Below, piece by piece: positions 17,909-26,365 of a DNA stretch of 64,000 nt (position 1 is its first letter; each line of letters starts with the position of its first letter). The stretch lies in NCBI RefSeq assembly GCF_024814355.1, contig NZ_JANUXV010000001.1:682001-746000 (forward strand), in the 5' to 3' direction. A program made the position numbers and the translations under genes. Source of the DNA: Gleimia sp. 6138-11-ORH1. GTDB lineage: Bacteria; Actinomycetota; Actinomycetes; Actinomycetales; Actinomycetaceae. Below the pieces are notes generated by a model, which worked only from the letters and a program-made list of their open reading frames with translations, had not been told where the DNA came from and did not search any database.

Positions 17909-18652
17909 TTAATCAGCTGCTGGTTGGGGGCGATCGGTCTTAGCTCCGGAGGGAATTGGGCCGGCAAATTTACCTTCTGCTGCTAGTTGCAGTTTACGAT
18001 CAGCCGCATACATATCCACGTATTCTTGCCCAGAAAGAGCTTGGATTGCCTCAATAATCTGATTGGCTACGGCGCGTAGCGTTGGACCGTCATCTTCTTT
18101 CCCCTGTAGATGAGAAAAATCCAGAGGTTCGCCAACCCTAATTCCAACTGGATGGCGGGTGGGAATACGCTGCCCGATTGGTTGTGCTACGTCAGTGCCG
18201 ATCATGGCAATAGGAATAACTGGGGCTCCGGATTTAATGGCAAGTTTTGCTACGCCTACCTTTGCTTTGTAAATCTTTCCATCAGGGCTACGGGTTCCTT
18301 CTGGGTAGATTCCAAAAAGTTGCCCGGCCTTTAATACTCCCAGCCCAGCATTTAAGGCACTCTCAGCTGCGCTGCTTGAAGATCTGTCTACGGGAATAAC
18401 CCCTACTCCGCGCATGAAGGAAGCGATTACACGCCCTTTGAAAGTTTTGGTTTTGAAGTAGTCGTCTTTGCCGATAAATACGATTTGTCGGTCGCATAAA
18501 AGTGGTAGAAAAACGGAGTCAAAAACTGCCAGGTGATTTGAAGCTAGAATAGCTGCGCCGGTGGTGGGAATCTGTTCTTTCCCTTCGATCCAGGGCTTGT
18601 AGTAGGCCTTTAGCAGTGGTCCCAGCCCTTTCTTCAACACCTGGTATAGCAT
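17909..18652 (-). CDS. 1-acyl-sn-glycerol-3-phosphate acyltransferase family protein
   Basis: A PlsC-type acyltransferase for phosphatidic acid synthesis. Motif I is NHLAVFD with His40 and Asp45, motif III is EGTRSPDG, and the motif II region contains Arg (GVGVIPVDR). VGVAKLAIKSGAPVIPIAMIG corresponds to the VPV motif. GGAAGGA lies eight bases before the ATG. At 247 residues it is typical of actinobacterial PlsC homologues. A Lys/Pro-rich tail follows the domain. Acyl and acceptor specificity are not determined. Confidence 0.88.
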   Translation of the reverse strand: MLYQVLKKGLGPLLKAYYKPWIEGKEQIPTTGAAILASNHLAVFDSVFLPLLCDRQIVFIGKDDYFKTKTFKGRVIASFMRGVGVIPVDRSSSSAAESALNAGLGVLKAGQLFGIYPEGTRSPDGKIYKAKVGVAKLAIKSGAPVIPIAMIGTDVAQPIGQRIPTRHPVGIRVGEPLDFSHLQGKEDDGPTLRAVANQIIEAIQALSGQEYVDMYAADRKLQLAAEGKFAGPIPSGAKTDRPQPAAD

Positions 18653-18729
18653 CTATGCGTCCTTCCGCTAGTTTATTTTTTTAACTTGGTAACTTATCGT
18701 TATTTATAGTCTATGCTCTTTAGGAGTGA

Positions 18730-19428
18730 TTGCACATCTTGTCTACGTTTTCTTCGGTAGCTGAGCAAATTTGCAACAACTGCGGGCATTCACCAATTTT
18801 TGAGGAGTCTTACACATTGTACGCGGATTTACTTACTAATCCAGATTTTCTTAACCAAGCAACCTTCCTGTCAGTAGATATTGAAACTACCGGTTTAGAA
18901 GCCTCGGCAGCGATAATTGAAATCGCTGCTGTGAAATACCAAGCTGGAAAGGTAATCGGAGAGTTTTCCTCATTGGTTAATCCACACCGACCGATTCCCA
19001 GTTTTATCGAAAACTTAACTGGAATTAACAATCAGATGGTTGCCACTGCCCCGCCAATTACCCAGGTTTTAACTGACTTCCTCACTTTCGCAGACTTCCC
19101 TAATACGATCCTTTTAGCACATAACGCCAGATTCGATACGCGCTTTCTTATGTTGGCCTGCCAGCAAGCTGGTTTCACTTGGCCCACCCCTGCGTCGATC
19201 GACACAGTTTTATTTTCCCGTGCCGTCCTGCCTAAACCAATGGTGGCAAACCACCGGTTAAGCACGTTAGCGCAGCATTTTCAGATCTCCACCCCACAAG
19301 CCCACCGCGCTTTAGCTGACGCCTACACCTGTTTAACACTTTTCCACCACCTGCTTCAGCTTTCTGCTAAAACCCCTATCCCACCGGAAGTGTTTACCGT
19401 ACTCAGTGCAGAAGACGTTTGGGATTAG
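18730..19428 (+). CDS. DEDDh 3'-5' exonuclease (DnaQ/epsilon-like)
   Basis: The RNase T/DnaQ domain begins near residue 45 with DIETTG (two catalytic acids), continues with IIEIAAVK, HNARFDTRFL (third acid) and HRALADA (His and Asp of the h subtype). The final 30 residues carry no known domain. The role is proofreading-like trimming of DNA or RNA; the in vivo substrate is unknown. The start is uncertain: TTG codons at 18730 and 18739 are in frame and AGGAG lies at 18722-18726, nearer the first. A short N-terminal leader has a CNNC pair. Confidence 0.82.
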   Translation: MHILSTFSSVAEQICNNCGHSPIFEESYTLYADLLTNPDFLNQATFLSVDIETTGLEASAAIIEIAAVKYQAGKVIGEFSSLVNPHRPIPSFIENLTGINNQMVATAPPITQVLTDFLTFADFPNTILLAHNARFDTRFLMLACQQAGFTWPTPASIDTVLFSRAVLPKPMVANHRLSTLAQHFQISTPQAHRALADAYTCLTLFHHLLQLSAKTPIPPEVFTVLSAEDVWD

Positions 19429-19460
19429 ACTATACTCACTCCAAAATGAACCCTAAATTT

Positions 19461-19501
19461 ATGGTTTGGGCGGGAGAACTTAGTTCTCCCGCCCAAACCA
19501 T
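19461..19501. terminator. Bidirectional hairpin terminator, 17-20-bp stem
   Basis: A perfect inverted repeat (19461-19480 with 19482-19501), G/C-rich in the middle, lies between the convergent exonuclease and receiver-domain genes. Confidence 0.85.
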
Positions 19502-19518
19502 ATGTACGTTGTAAGTTA

Positions 19519-19914
19519 TTAACGCAAGATTTTTTTAATGCCCTCATTTAGAGTTACCGCATCAAATGGGGTAGTTAAAATATGGGTTGCACCAGAGAAC
19601 TGCGCTAACCATTCGTCCTGCTGACGAGCCACCAGCATCAATGAAGGGGCAGTATTGTCATTTTCAACATTCAAACGGCGGAGCAATGCCATCCCCCCTA
19701 CCTTTTGAGTTTCACCGTCTAAGACTAAAGCATGAATGTCATTTTCAGTAAACTTCATTACCGCCCCAGCTTCAGTAGCAGCTTCAATCCAGTTGATAGT
19801 TGGAAAATCTTTTCCAGGACGCACACCTACTGCATCCATAACCATTTGCCTAACTTCACTGTTATCACTGTATAGCAACACGTTAATGCTGCCACGGTTT
19901 TCAGTTTGCGTCAT
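19519..19914 (-). CDS. Stand-alone receiver-like (CheY fold) protein, degenerate
   Basis: The 131-residue protein has the CheY pattern: VLLYSD near the N-terminus, LVLDGE holding the probable phosphoacceptor Asp near 65, and LTTPFD near the C-terminus where receivers normally have K-P-F/Y. The usual lysine is replaced by Thr and the second acidic residue of the N-terminal pair is lacking, so ordinary phosphotransfer may be lost. There is no output domain and no kinase nearby. It probably works by protein contact. It is flanked by terminators on both sides, so it seems monocistronic. Confidence 0.65.
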   Translation of the reverse strand: MTQTENRGSINVLLYSDNSEVRQMVMDAVGVRPGKDFPTINWIEAATEAGAVMKFTENDIHALVLDGETQKVGGMALLRRLNVENDNTAPSLMLVARQQDEWLAQFSGATHILTTPFDAVTLNEGIKKILR

Positions 19915-19968
19915 TTACCAGTCTCCCCCACTTACGGTTGATTAAACTATCTTAAGTTTAAAGTAAAA

Positions 19969-20008
19969 AGTTCGTCTCTAAAATCCTACCTGATTTTAGA
20001 GACGAACT
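19969..20008 (-). terminator. Hairpin terminator after the FKBP lipoprotein gene
   Basis: A 17-bp perfect stem (19969-19985 with 19992-20008) has a 6-nt loop, immediately after the FKBP gene on the minus strand. Confidence 0.8.
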
Positions 20009-20016
20009 GCAGTTTA

Positions 20017-20958
20017 CTATTTCGGAATTGTCCCGGTAATATCCACTACAAAAATAACCGGAGCAGCCTTAGTCTGCTTATCTTCGGGAGTATAAATCAA
20101 CACCCGAGAACCAACCTTATTTCCAGTGACTCCAGGTACATCCCCTACCGGTCCGTTAGAGAGGCTCGGTTCATTACCCCAGCTAGATTGCACCGCAGTT
20201 TTAGTATTAATGTCATAGGCCACTACATGGTAGAGCACCACATCTTCAGCAGTAATTTCTTTACCAGTACCTTCTGATAGCTTAACTACTTTCTGATCGG
20301 TCGGCAGTGCCGCTGCGTCAGTTATCTCAATCTTAGGTTCCGTTCCTAAGTCCCCCGAAACACTAATACCTGGAAGTGATTCATTGGTTAAAGTTGCCGC
20401 TGAAAGTGCAGAAATATCAGCTGTATCAACCGCAGCCACAATATCAACTACGAAAACAAGGGTTGAACCCGGCTTAATTACTTCCCCAACCGATTGATTA
20501 CCGTAACCCCACTGAGCAGGAATTACCAGCTGGACGCGGTCACCAACTTTTTGATCTGCCAAACCGTAAGTCCAACCCGGAATTACTTGCTTGAGAGAAA
20601 AAGAAATCGGCTGTGGGCCATTTTCACCAGCGCGGGCAAAAGAAGAATCGAAGATAGTGCCATCCCACAAGGTTCCCACGTAGTGAGCTACCACCGTGTC
20701 GGTAGATTTAACAACTGGACCATCGCCCTGTTTTAGAGTTTTCGCAACAACTTTATCTGGAGCGTTTCCAGTTCCTGGTTTAATAGTGGCAGAAACTCCG
20801 AACTCGCCTTCAACGGCAGGTAATTCACCCTCATAATTGCGGATTACTTCCACCCCACCATTATCGGTAGCTTTATCTTTTCCACTTTCACCGCAGGCAG
20901 ATAAACCTACTACGGCAATTAGTGCAGTTACAACTGTGGTAATAAACTTTTTATTCAA
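20017..20958 (-). CDS. FKBP-type peptidyl-prolyl isomerase lipoprotein
   Basis: The signal peptide ends in lipobox LSAC with Cys22, so this is a membrane-anchored extracytoplasmic foldase. One clear FKBP domain covers about 75-177: VVAHYVGTLWDGTIFDSS, then QVIPGWTYGL, GDRVQLVIPAQWGYG and the final strand STLVFVVDIVA. A second, much weaker FKBP-like region spans about 210-313 (VVLYHVVAYD and GSRVLIYTPED), with most active-site residues gone. At 313 residues it is the two-domain form common in actinobacteria. It lies 38 bases downstream of erpA on the same strand. Confidence 0.88.
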   Translation of the reverse strand: MNKKFITTVVTALIAVVGLSACGESGKDKATDNGGVEVIRNYEGELPAVEGEFGVSATIKPGTGNAPDKVVAKTLKQGDGPVVKSTDTVVAHYVGTLWDGTIFDSSFARAGENGPQPISFSLKQVIPGWTYGLADQKVGDRVQLVIPAQWGYGNQSVGEVIKPGSTLVFVVDIVAAVDTADISALSAATLTNESLPGISVSGDLGTEPKIEITDAAALPTDQKVVKLSEGTGKEITAEDVVLYHVVAYDINTKTAVQSSWGNEPSLSNGPVGDVPGVTGNKVGSRVLIYTPEDKQTKAAPVIFVVDITGTIPK

Positions 20959-20996
20959 AATAGAATCCTTGATACAGGTTTGGAAAAATGCCCGGT

Positions 20997-21341
20997 TTAA
21001 GAGAAAGATTCTCCACAGGCGCAGGTGGAGCCAGCGTTAGGATTATCAATCGTGAAGCCCTGCTTTTCAATGGTGTCAGCAAAATCGATAGTCGCCCCAT
21101 TGAGGTATGGTACTGACATCCGATCGACTACAACTTCAACGCCTCCAAAGTCACGTACTGCATCGCCATCAAGTAAACGTTCGTCAAAGTAAAGAGAGTA
21201 AATCAGACCGGAGCATCCGCCCGGAGAAACGGAGACACGTAGACGCAGATCGTCACGTCCTTCTTGTTCTAAAAGGCTACGGACTTTATCAGCAGCAACT
21301 TCAGTCAAAATAACTTCATGTGTGGGTGTTTCTACGCCCAT
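20997..21341 (-). CDS. erpA: A-type iron-sulfur carrier / insertion protein (ErpA/HesB)
   Basis: It carries and inserts Fe-S clusters into target enzymes. The 114 residues contain the three conserved cysteines: Cys43 in GGCSG, and Cys107 and Cys109 in the terminal STCACGESF. The fold LTEVAADKVRSLL at the N-terminus is typical. In actinobacteria this gene lies next to the glycerate-kinase-like gene, as here (compare Rv2204c-Rv2205c). GGAG-type spacing before the ATG is good. Confidence 0.9.
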   Translation of the reverse strand: MGVETPTHEVILTEVAADKVRSLLEQEGRDDLRLRVSVSPGGCSGLIYSLYFDERLLDGDAVRDFGGVEVVVDRMSVPYLNGATIDFADTIEKQGFTIDNPNAGSTCACGESFS

Positions 21342-21419
21342 GTTTAGTCTCCTTATTGAAGATGATTGTTCTTTCTTAACTTTACAGATCAGAAGGAAAA
21401 AATGGCAGTGGAAAAACGC

Positions 21420-22436
21420 TTATCGTGGGCGAAGCCACGTCTGCGTTAAGATTCGAGCCGCATCTTCCACAGTGAGCGGTTTCCTCTGCCCCCCGTAGCA
21501 TGCCGTGACATTCCATTCAAAAAGCTCATGTTTAGACAGCGAAGCTTCTTCCGTAAAAACAATTAGCGCAGCCCCTGAAGCAGCCGTCAGATCCTTTAAG
21601 ATCCCCAAAACTGAAGTAGCCACTGTTTGTGGGTGTAGCTGTGGGACTACCGCCACCATAAGAGTTTCGCTAGTTACTTGGGTTTCTAACCGTGCGGAAA
21701 AAGCAAAAGCCTCCAAAGCCCGCCCTCGGAATCCCTGGACTAGTTGCGGTAATGCCCCCACTCCAAAGCCAACTCCCGACCCATCGGCGCGAGCTGGGTT
21801 CCAGTCTCGCTCCACCGGACTGACCGGCTCTAAAATACTTTCCGAAAGTAAAAAGTCTTTCGCAGCTTGGAAGAATAACGTTAAACGAACTAAATCCTCT
21901 GAAGCAAGCGTGTTAATGGGAAAAGCAGCCGGAGTCATCGTGAGAACTGAGTCTGCCCCCAATAAAGGACGCTCAGACAAACCCAAAACCTGCAGTCGGC
22001 GCCCCCGCAGATTTTTTCTAACTGTAATAATTAAATCTCTAACTGCCTGGGTGAACTCATTTTTCGGAAGCGTAAAAAGCGCTAGCGCCCGCGCATAGTC
22101 CCAACCTGCCCAAGCTGTTAAAAGACCAATCCCAGCCCCCCACTGATGAGGAGGCAAATTCGCGGCGAAAAGTTCCGCAGGCATAAGCTCATGATCGGCA
22201 ATAACCGTGGTGATTTCTCCCGCCGGAGCCCACGCGTTTAAATCAGCTAACTCAGCTACCTCAATCACCCGCTGCTGCTTAGCTTCTAACAGTTTAGTAA
22301 TCCCTTTTACAGAAGTATCCCAAGCTTGAAAAGAAACTTCCGGACACTGCTTAGCAGGTAACGCAAGCAGATCGTGAGGAGCCCCGATTTCAAGAGGCTG
22401 CCCCACGATCAATACCTGCTTAAAAGGTCGCGTCAT
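21420..22436 (-). CDS. Glycerate-kinase-like protein, divergent
   Basis: At 338 residues there is weak similarity to type-1 glycerate kinases: a Gly-rich stretch GVGFGVGALPQL near 240 in the place of the family's G-A-G-G-L-G segment, and a C-terminal helix VEDAARILTQ. The N-terminal Asp/Ser-rich substrate loop is not obvious, so activity is doubtful. Support comes mainly from synteny: between ErpA and an M20 peptidase, the same place as the Rv2205c glycerate-kinase homologue. It may be a nonenzymatic relative. The next gene downstream is erpA after a 78-base gap. Confidence 0.5.
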   Translation of the reverse strand: MTRPFKQVLIVGQPLEIGAPHDLLALPAKQCPEVSFQAWDTSVKGITKLLEAKQQRVIEVAELADLNAWAPAGEITTVIADHELMPAELFAANLPPHQWGAGIGLLTAWAGWDYARALALFTLPKNEFTQAVRDLIITVRKNLRGRRLQVLGLSERPLLGADSVLTMTPAAFPINTLASEDLVRLTLFFQAAKDFLLSESILEPVSPVERDWNPARADGSGVGFGVGALPQLVQGFRGRALEAFAFSARLETQVTSETLMVAVVPQLHPQTVATSVLGILKDLTAASGAALIVFTEEASLSKHELFEWNVTACYGGQRKPLTVEDAARILTQTWLRPR

Positions 22437-22457
22437 GGAAAGGGTAATACCAGCGGT

Positions 22458-23807
22458 TTAGTTTTTAGCGAACCGTAAAAGCATTAGGGCTTCAGCTAAA
22501 ACTGCTGCTTCCAAATCACCTAAATGCTGGCTTTCATTCTCTGAATGAGCATTCGTGGCCGGATCTTCCACCCCGGTAACGATAACCTGCGCCTGGGGGA
22601 ACTCGCGTTGGAAGTCAGAAATGAAAGGAATAGAACCACCTACCCCGATATTTACTGAAGGCACTCCCCACGCATCAGAAAGAGCCTGATGGGCAATTTG
22701 AGCGGCCTCAGAGCTTAAATCAGCCTGATAGGAGGGGCCAAATTCGCCCTCGGTAACAGTCACTTTCGCCCCGAACGGGATATTAGCGTTAATGTGCGCC
22801 ACCAACGCTGCCATGGCTTCTTTCCCATCAGTACCCGGTGCTAAACGAACCGACACCTTAAAACGACATTCCGGTGCAATCGTGTTTGACGCATTAGCTA
22901 CAGAGGTGGCATCAAACCCGATAATCGAAAGTGCAGGTTGAGTCCACATCCGGGAAGCTAAATCACCGGTACCTGCAAGCTCCACTCCGGGAAGTAAAGA
23001 TGAGTCTCTGCGGAAATCTGCTTCGTCCCAATCCACGTCAGCTTCTTTACTGCCAGCTAAACCAGCAATTGCCACATCACCTTGGTCATCGTGGAAAGTT
23101 GCGATTAAACGGGAAGCTAAAGTAACCGCATCAAGGATTGGGCCCCCAAACATTCCCGAGTGTAAAGCGTGTTCTAACACCTGCAGGTGAACTTCCGCGT
23201 CCACTAAGCCACGTAGGCTGGAAGTTAAAGCTGGTGCTCCCACCTGCCAGTTATCGGAATCTGCCACGATAATGTAATCGGCTTCTAAAAGATCATGATA
23301 CTGGCGGAGGAAGTTATTAAATGAAGGAGAACCAATCTCTTCTTCTCCCTCAATGAAAACTGTGACGTTTACAGGTAGTTCTTCAGCTAAAAGCTGTAGG
23401 GCTCCCCAGTGAACTACGATTCCGGCGCCATCGTCTGAAGAACCGCGCCCGTAAAGGCGCCCATCGCGAATGGAAGGTTCAAATGGGGGTGTCTGCCAGC
23501 GAGATTCATCTCCGGCTGGTTGCACGTCATGGTGGGCGTAGAGAAGAACTGTGGGGGCGCCGGCGATTTTCTTCGTTTGTGCAACTACTGCGGGGCGTCC
23601 AGCTTCCCCATTTTCTGCCGGTGCAGATAGAATCTGAGTGCTCAACCCCAATGCTTTAAAACGAGCTTCCACATGGCGGGCTGATTCCCAAACTTTTTCT
23701 TGGTCAAAAGTAGATGATGAGACGGAGGGAATCCGGATCAGGTCGCAAAGTTCATCGACGATACCGGGGAACTGTGTATTTAGTTTTTCACGTAGAGTTT
23801 CAATCAT
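22458..23807 (-). CDS. M20-family dipeptidase
   Basis: This is a cytosolic di-zinc peptidase of the M20 (carnosinase/PepV-like) family. Zinc ligands can be seen as His92 in HHDVQP, Asp125/126 in GRGSSDDG, the catalytic and ligand Glu pair in EGEEEIGS (153-156), Asp183 in VADSDNW, and the late His in NAHSENE. The dimerisation lid lies between. At 449 residues it has the usual length. No good SD sequence is seen before the ATG. It is divergent from DUF3043 and 22 bases upstream of the glycerate-kinase-like gene, an arrangement common in actinobacteria. Confidence 0.88.
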   Translation of the reverse strand: MIETLREKLNTQFPGIVDELCDLIRIPSVSSSTFDQEKVWESARHVEARFKALGLSTQILSAPAENGEAGRPAVVAQTKKIAGAPTVLLYAHHDVQPAGDESRWQTPPFEPSIRDGRLYGRGSSDDGAGIVVHWGALQLLAEELPVNVTVFIEGEEEIGSPSFNNFLRQYHDLLEADYIIVADSDNWQVGAPALTSSLRGLVDAEVHLQVLEHALHSGMFGGPILDAVTLASRLIATFHDDQGDVAIAGLAGSKEADVDWDEADFRRDSSLLPGVELAGTGDLASRMWTQPALSIIGFDATSVANASNTIAPECRFKVSVRLAPGTDGKEAMAALVAHINANIPFGAKVTVTEGEFGPSYQADLSSEAAQIAHQALSDAWGVPSVNIGVGGSIPFISDFQREFPQAQVIVTGVEDPATNAHSENESQHLGDLEAAVLAEALMLLRFAKN

Positions 23808-23878
23808 ACTTATAAAGCTAACATTTTTTAAGGTAGAGTATTAATGTTTACCTGTTCTTTAGACTGAAAGAGTATGGA

Positions 23879-24451
23879 ATGTCCGAGACTACTGAGCCTA
23901 ACACCGGAAAGGGCCGTCCCACTCCAAAACGCAAGGATGCGCAGGCACGTAAACGCCGGGACATGATCCCCGCTGATCGGAAACTGGCGAAGAAACTTGC
24001 CCGCGAGCGGCAGGAGGAATTGTGGCGTCGGCAGCAGGAGGCGATGGACTCTGGTGATGAGCGTTATATGCCTGTACGCGATAAGGGTAAGGCGCGTCGC
24101 TTTATTCGGGATGTGATTGATGCCCGCTGGTCGGTAGCTGAGCTGGTTTTGCCATTGATGTTCTTAATGATTATTACCATGATGGTGTTGGCTGGTTTAA
24201 CTACCACGTTAGATCCGCTTTTGGCTGCGCGAATTCTTGATTCGATTACCTGGGTGACTTATGGTTTCTTGCTGCTGTCGATTTTAGAGACTACTTTTGT
24301 CTACTATCGTGCTAAGAAGCTTTTTGCTGTGCTTCACCCTCAGGAGGAGTGGTCTAAGCGGAGTTGGTTCTACGCTTTTTCGCGGATGATTATGCCGCGG
24401 CGTTGGCGTCAGCCTAAAGCTCAGGTTGAGCGCGGACATAAGTTCGAATAA
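23879..24451 (+). CDS. DUF3043 membrane protein
   Basis: The 190-residue protein opens with a basic, hydrophilic half (KGRPTPKRKDAQARKRRD, then RDKGKARRFIRDVIDARWSVAEL) which is the hallmark of DUF3043. Two transmembrane helices follow, at about 95-118 and 127-150, and a basic tail. The family is restricted to actinobacteria and its function is unknown. It is divergently paired with the M20 dipeptidase gene, again as in other genomes. Confidence 0.85.
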   Translation: MSETTEPNTGKGRPTPKRKDAQARKRRDMIPADRKLAKKLARERQEELWRRQQEAMDSGDERYMPVRDKGKARRFIRDVIDARWSVAELVLPLMFLMIITMMVLAGLTTTLDPLLAARILDSITWVTYGFLLLSILETTFVYYRAKKLFAVLHPQEEWSKRSWFYAFSRMIMPRRWRQPKAQVERGHKFE

Positions 24452-24492
24452 ACCTGGATTGCTTAACTCTAATAGTTTTGAATAGCTCTTAT

Positions 24493-24524
24493 AAGTGGCT
24501 CCCCATTTTATTGGGGAGCCACTT
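24493..24524. terminator. Hairpin terminator after DUF3043
   Basis: A 13-bp stem (24493-24505 with 24512-24524), loop of 6, lies in the convergent gap between DUF3043 and pyrD. Confidence 0.8.
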
Positions 24525-24566
24525 TAGTTTTGGCCCCACTTTAGTTTTGGGAGCCACTTTAGTTTT
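24519..24566. repeat. Three short direct repeats beside the terminator
   Basis: CCACTTTAGTTTT occurs at 24519-24531, 24536-24548 and 24554-24566, with 17-18-bp spacing. The first copy includes the right arm of the terminator stem, so this looks like partial local duplication of the terminator tail. Confidence 0.85.
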
Positions 24567-24598
24567 AGAGCACGACCGTAGTTTATTGACTGTTTTGT

Positions 24599-25624
24599 TT
24601 AGCGGTAGTTTTGGATTGCTCGGTTGATTTGAGCGGGCCAGCTGGGGCCTTGGTAGATGAAGGCAGTGAGGGCTTCTAAGAGGTCGGCTCCGGCATCTAA
24701 GTAGCTGATGGCATCATCTATGGTGGAGATTCCGCCGGTGGCGATAATGGTTTTGTCGTAGTTAAGTTCTTGCCGGAGGTTTTGGACGATATTTAGTCCC
24801 CTGCCAAGCAGGCGGGGGCCAGAGATTCCACCGCTTCCGTATGAGTGTTTAATGGTGGTGTTAGCTGCGACTACTCCGGCTAGGTTTGTTTCATTTACTA
24901 TTTGGCCAATGTGGAGAATATCTTCATCTACCAGGTCGGGAGCAATCTTAACGAAAACTGGGATTTCCCGGTTAGCTGCTTCACAGGCGGTTTCTTTAGT
25001 GACTTGCAGGATTGGTTTGAGGGCTTCAACGGATTGCAAGTCTCTTAATCCGGGGGTGTTTGGGGAGGAAACGTTGATAACTATAAAGTCTGCGAGGGGG
25101 GCCAGTTCGCGGGCGCAGATGCGGTAGTCGTTAAGGGCTTCCTCATTTGGGGTGAGTTTATTTTTTCCGATATTTGCTCCGACGACTATTTCTTTCCCGT
25201 TTTGGGTGGCGCGGAGTCTGGTTAGTTTTTGTTTGGCGGCCTGTACTCCGTGGTTGTTGAATCCCATTTGGTTGCGGATTTCTTGGGTTTCGGGGATACG
25301 CCATAGTCTGGGGCTGGGGTTTCCTGGTTGCGGTTTGGGGGTGATGGTGCCGATTTCGACGAATCCGAACCCGAGGGCGATGAATGCGGCGATTGCTTCA
25401 GCATTCTTATCCATTCCCGCTGCTAATCCTAAGCGTCCGTGTAAGCGTTTTGGGAGGAACGAGGAGTTGGGTGCTATAGAGGTATCTGTGTGGTTGAAAG
25501 CTGCTTTTAGGGCGGCGCGGGTAAGCGGGTTATTTCCGGTGACGCGGAGTGCTTCCATCACTATTTTATGAGCGGTTTCAGGGTTGGAGTGGGTGATCAG
25601 ATTGTCGAATATCCAACGGTACAC
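24599..25624 (-). CDS. pyrD: Dihydroorotate dehydrogenase (quinone), class 2
   Basis: This is the fourth step of pyrimidine synthesis, oxidising dihydroorotate to orotate with electrons passed to quinone. The class 2 form is shown by the N-terminal helical membrane-binding extension (MYRWIFDNLITHSNPETAHKI cut here to its start) and by Ser as catalytic base in NVSSPNTPGLR. FMN-binding segments include GLAAGMDKNAEAI, EIGTITPKPQPGNP, NQMGFNNHG, GVVAANTT and ATGGISTIDDA. The length of 341 is normal. It implies a respiratory quinone pool. Confidence 0.93.
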   Translation of the reverse strand: MYRWIFDNLITHSNPETAHKIVMEALRVTGNNPLTRAALKAAFNHTDTSIAPNSSFLPKRLHGRLGLAAGMDKNAEAIAAFIALGFGFVEIGTITPKPQPGNPSPRLWRIPETQEIRNQMGFNNHGVQAAKQKLTRLRATQNGKEIVVGANIGKNKLTPNEEALNDYRICARELAPLADFIVINVSSPNTPGLRDLQSVEALKPILQVTKETACEAANREIPVFVKIAPDLVDEDILHIGQIVNETNLAGVVAANTTIKHSYGSGGISGPRLLGRGLNIVQNLRQELNYDKTIIATGGISTIDDAISYLDAGADLLEALTAFIYQGPSWPAQINRAIQNYR

Positions 25625-25663
25625 AGTGTTTCCTCACATAGATTGGGTTGTGTTTGAAAAGTT

Positions 25664-26209
25664 TTAATCCCACCAAGCCCACCATCCGCTTCTGCCTGGG
25701 TTCCAGTAGGGGCGCAGGTAGTGGAGTTCATCTGGTGGGGCCAGATAACTCTTTATTCCCAGTCTATTAGCTATTTCTTCGAAGAGGCTTTCTTCTGCGC
25801 CGGGTTTTATGAATCTTTCTGTTAGGTGAGGTATTTGAGGATAGTAGATGAATCCTTCGATGCTGATTCGTTCATCGAAGCGTTGCGCTCCAATGGCGTA
25901 GCCGAAGAGTTCTATTTCTTGGTGATTTTCACTGGCTAAGGTGAGTAGTTCTGCGCATAGTGGCGCGTTATTTTGTCGGTCAGTTAGGTTTTTGGCGGGG
26001 AGTTTATTGAGGAGTTCCTGCGCGGTTTTGCCGCTGATTCCCCCAAATGGCTCGTAGTCTCTAAAAGGTGTGGGCAGAGATTTTGCGAAGTCAAGCTGTG
26101 TATCGTGAGGGTAGGTTAAATAGGGTTGGAGTAGTTGGGTTATTCCCTGTTTGCTGAGCCAACCGCGGGGTGCGTACATACCGGCTTGTTCCCTCCTGGG
26201 CTGATTCAT
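25664..26209 (-). CDS. Hypothetical protein, possibly structured
   Basis: No family is recognised. The 181 residues begin MNQPRREQAGMYAPRGWLS and end in a striking aromatic stretch with four Trp in the last 14 residues (YWNPGRSGWWAWWD). No signal peptide or membrane segment is seen. The middle contains alternating hydrophobic strands (ISIEGFIYYPQIPHL). It lies 39 bases upstream of pyrD on the same strand and may be cotranscribed with it. A later ATG (codon 11) is an alternative start. Confidence 0.55.
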   Translation of the reverse strand: MNQPRREQAGMYAPRGWLSKQGITQLLQPYLTYPHDTQLDFAKSLPTPFRDYEPFGGISGKTAQELLNKLPAKNLTDRQNNAPLCAELLTLASENHQEIELFGYAIGAQRFDERISIEGFIYYPQIPHLTERFIKPGAEESLFEEIANRLGIKSYLAPPDELHYLRPYWNPGRSGWWAWWD

Positions 26210-26365
26210 GACGGTGCCTTTCTGTAGTTCTTCATGGAAGGTTTCCCTGCTTAGTTGCTTTTACTTTAGGGAAAGTTGCCTGTTTTTAGCCTGAGTCGAT
26301 CAGCTACGTGTGGATTGCGAGCGATTTTCTTTGCCTGTGCACACTTTTTTGGAGACAATACTTTT

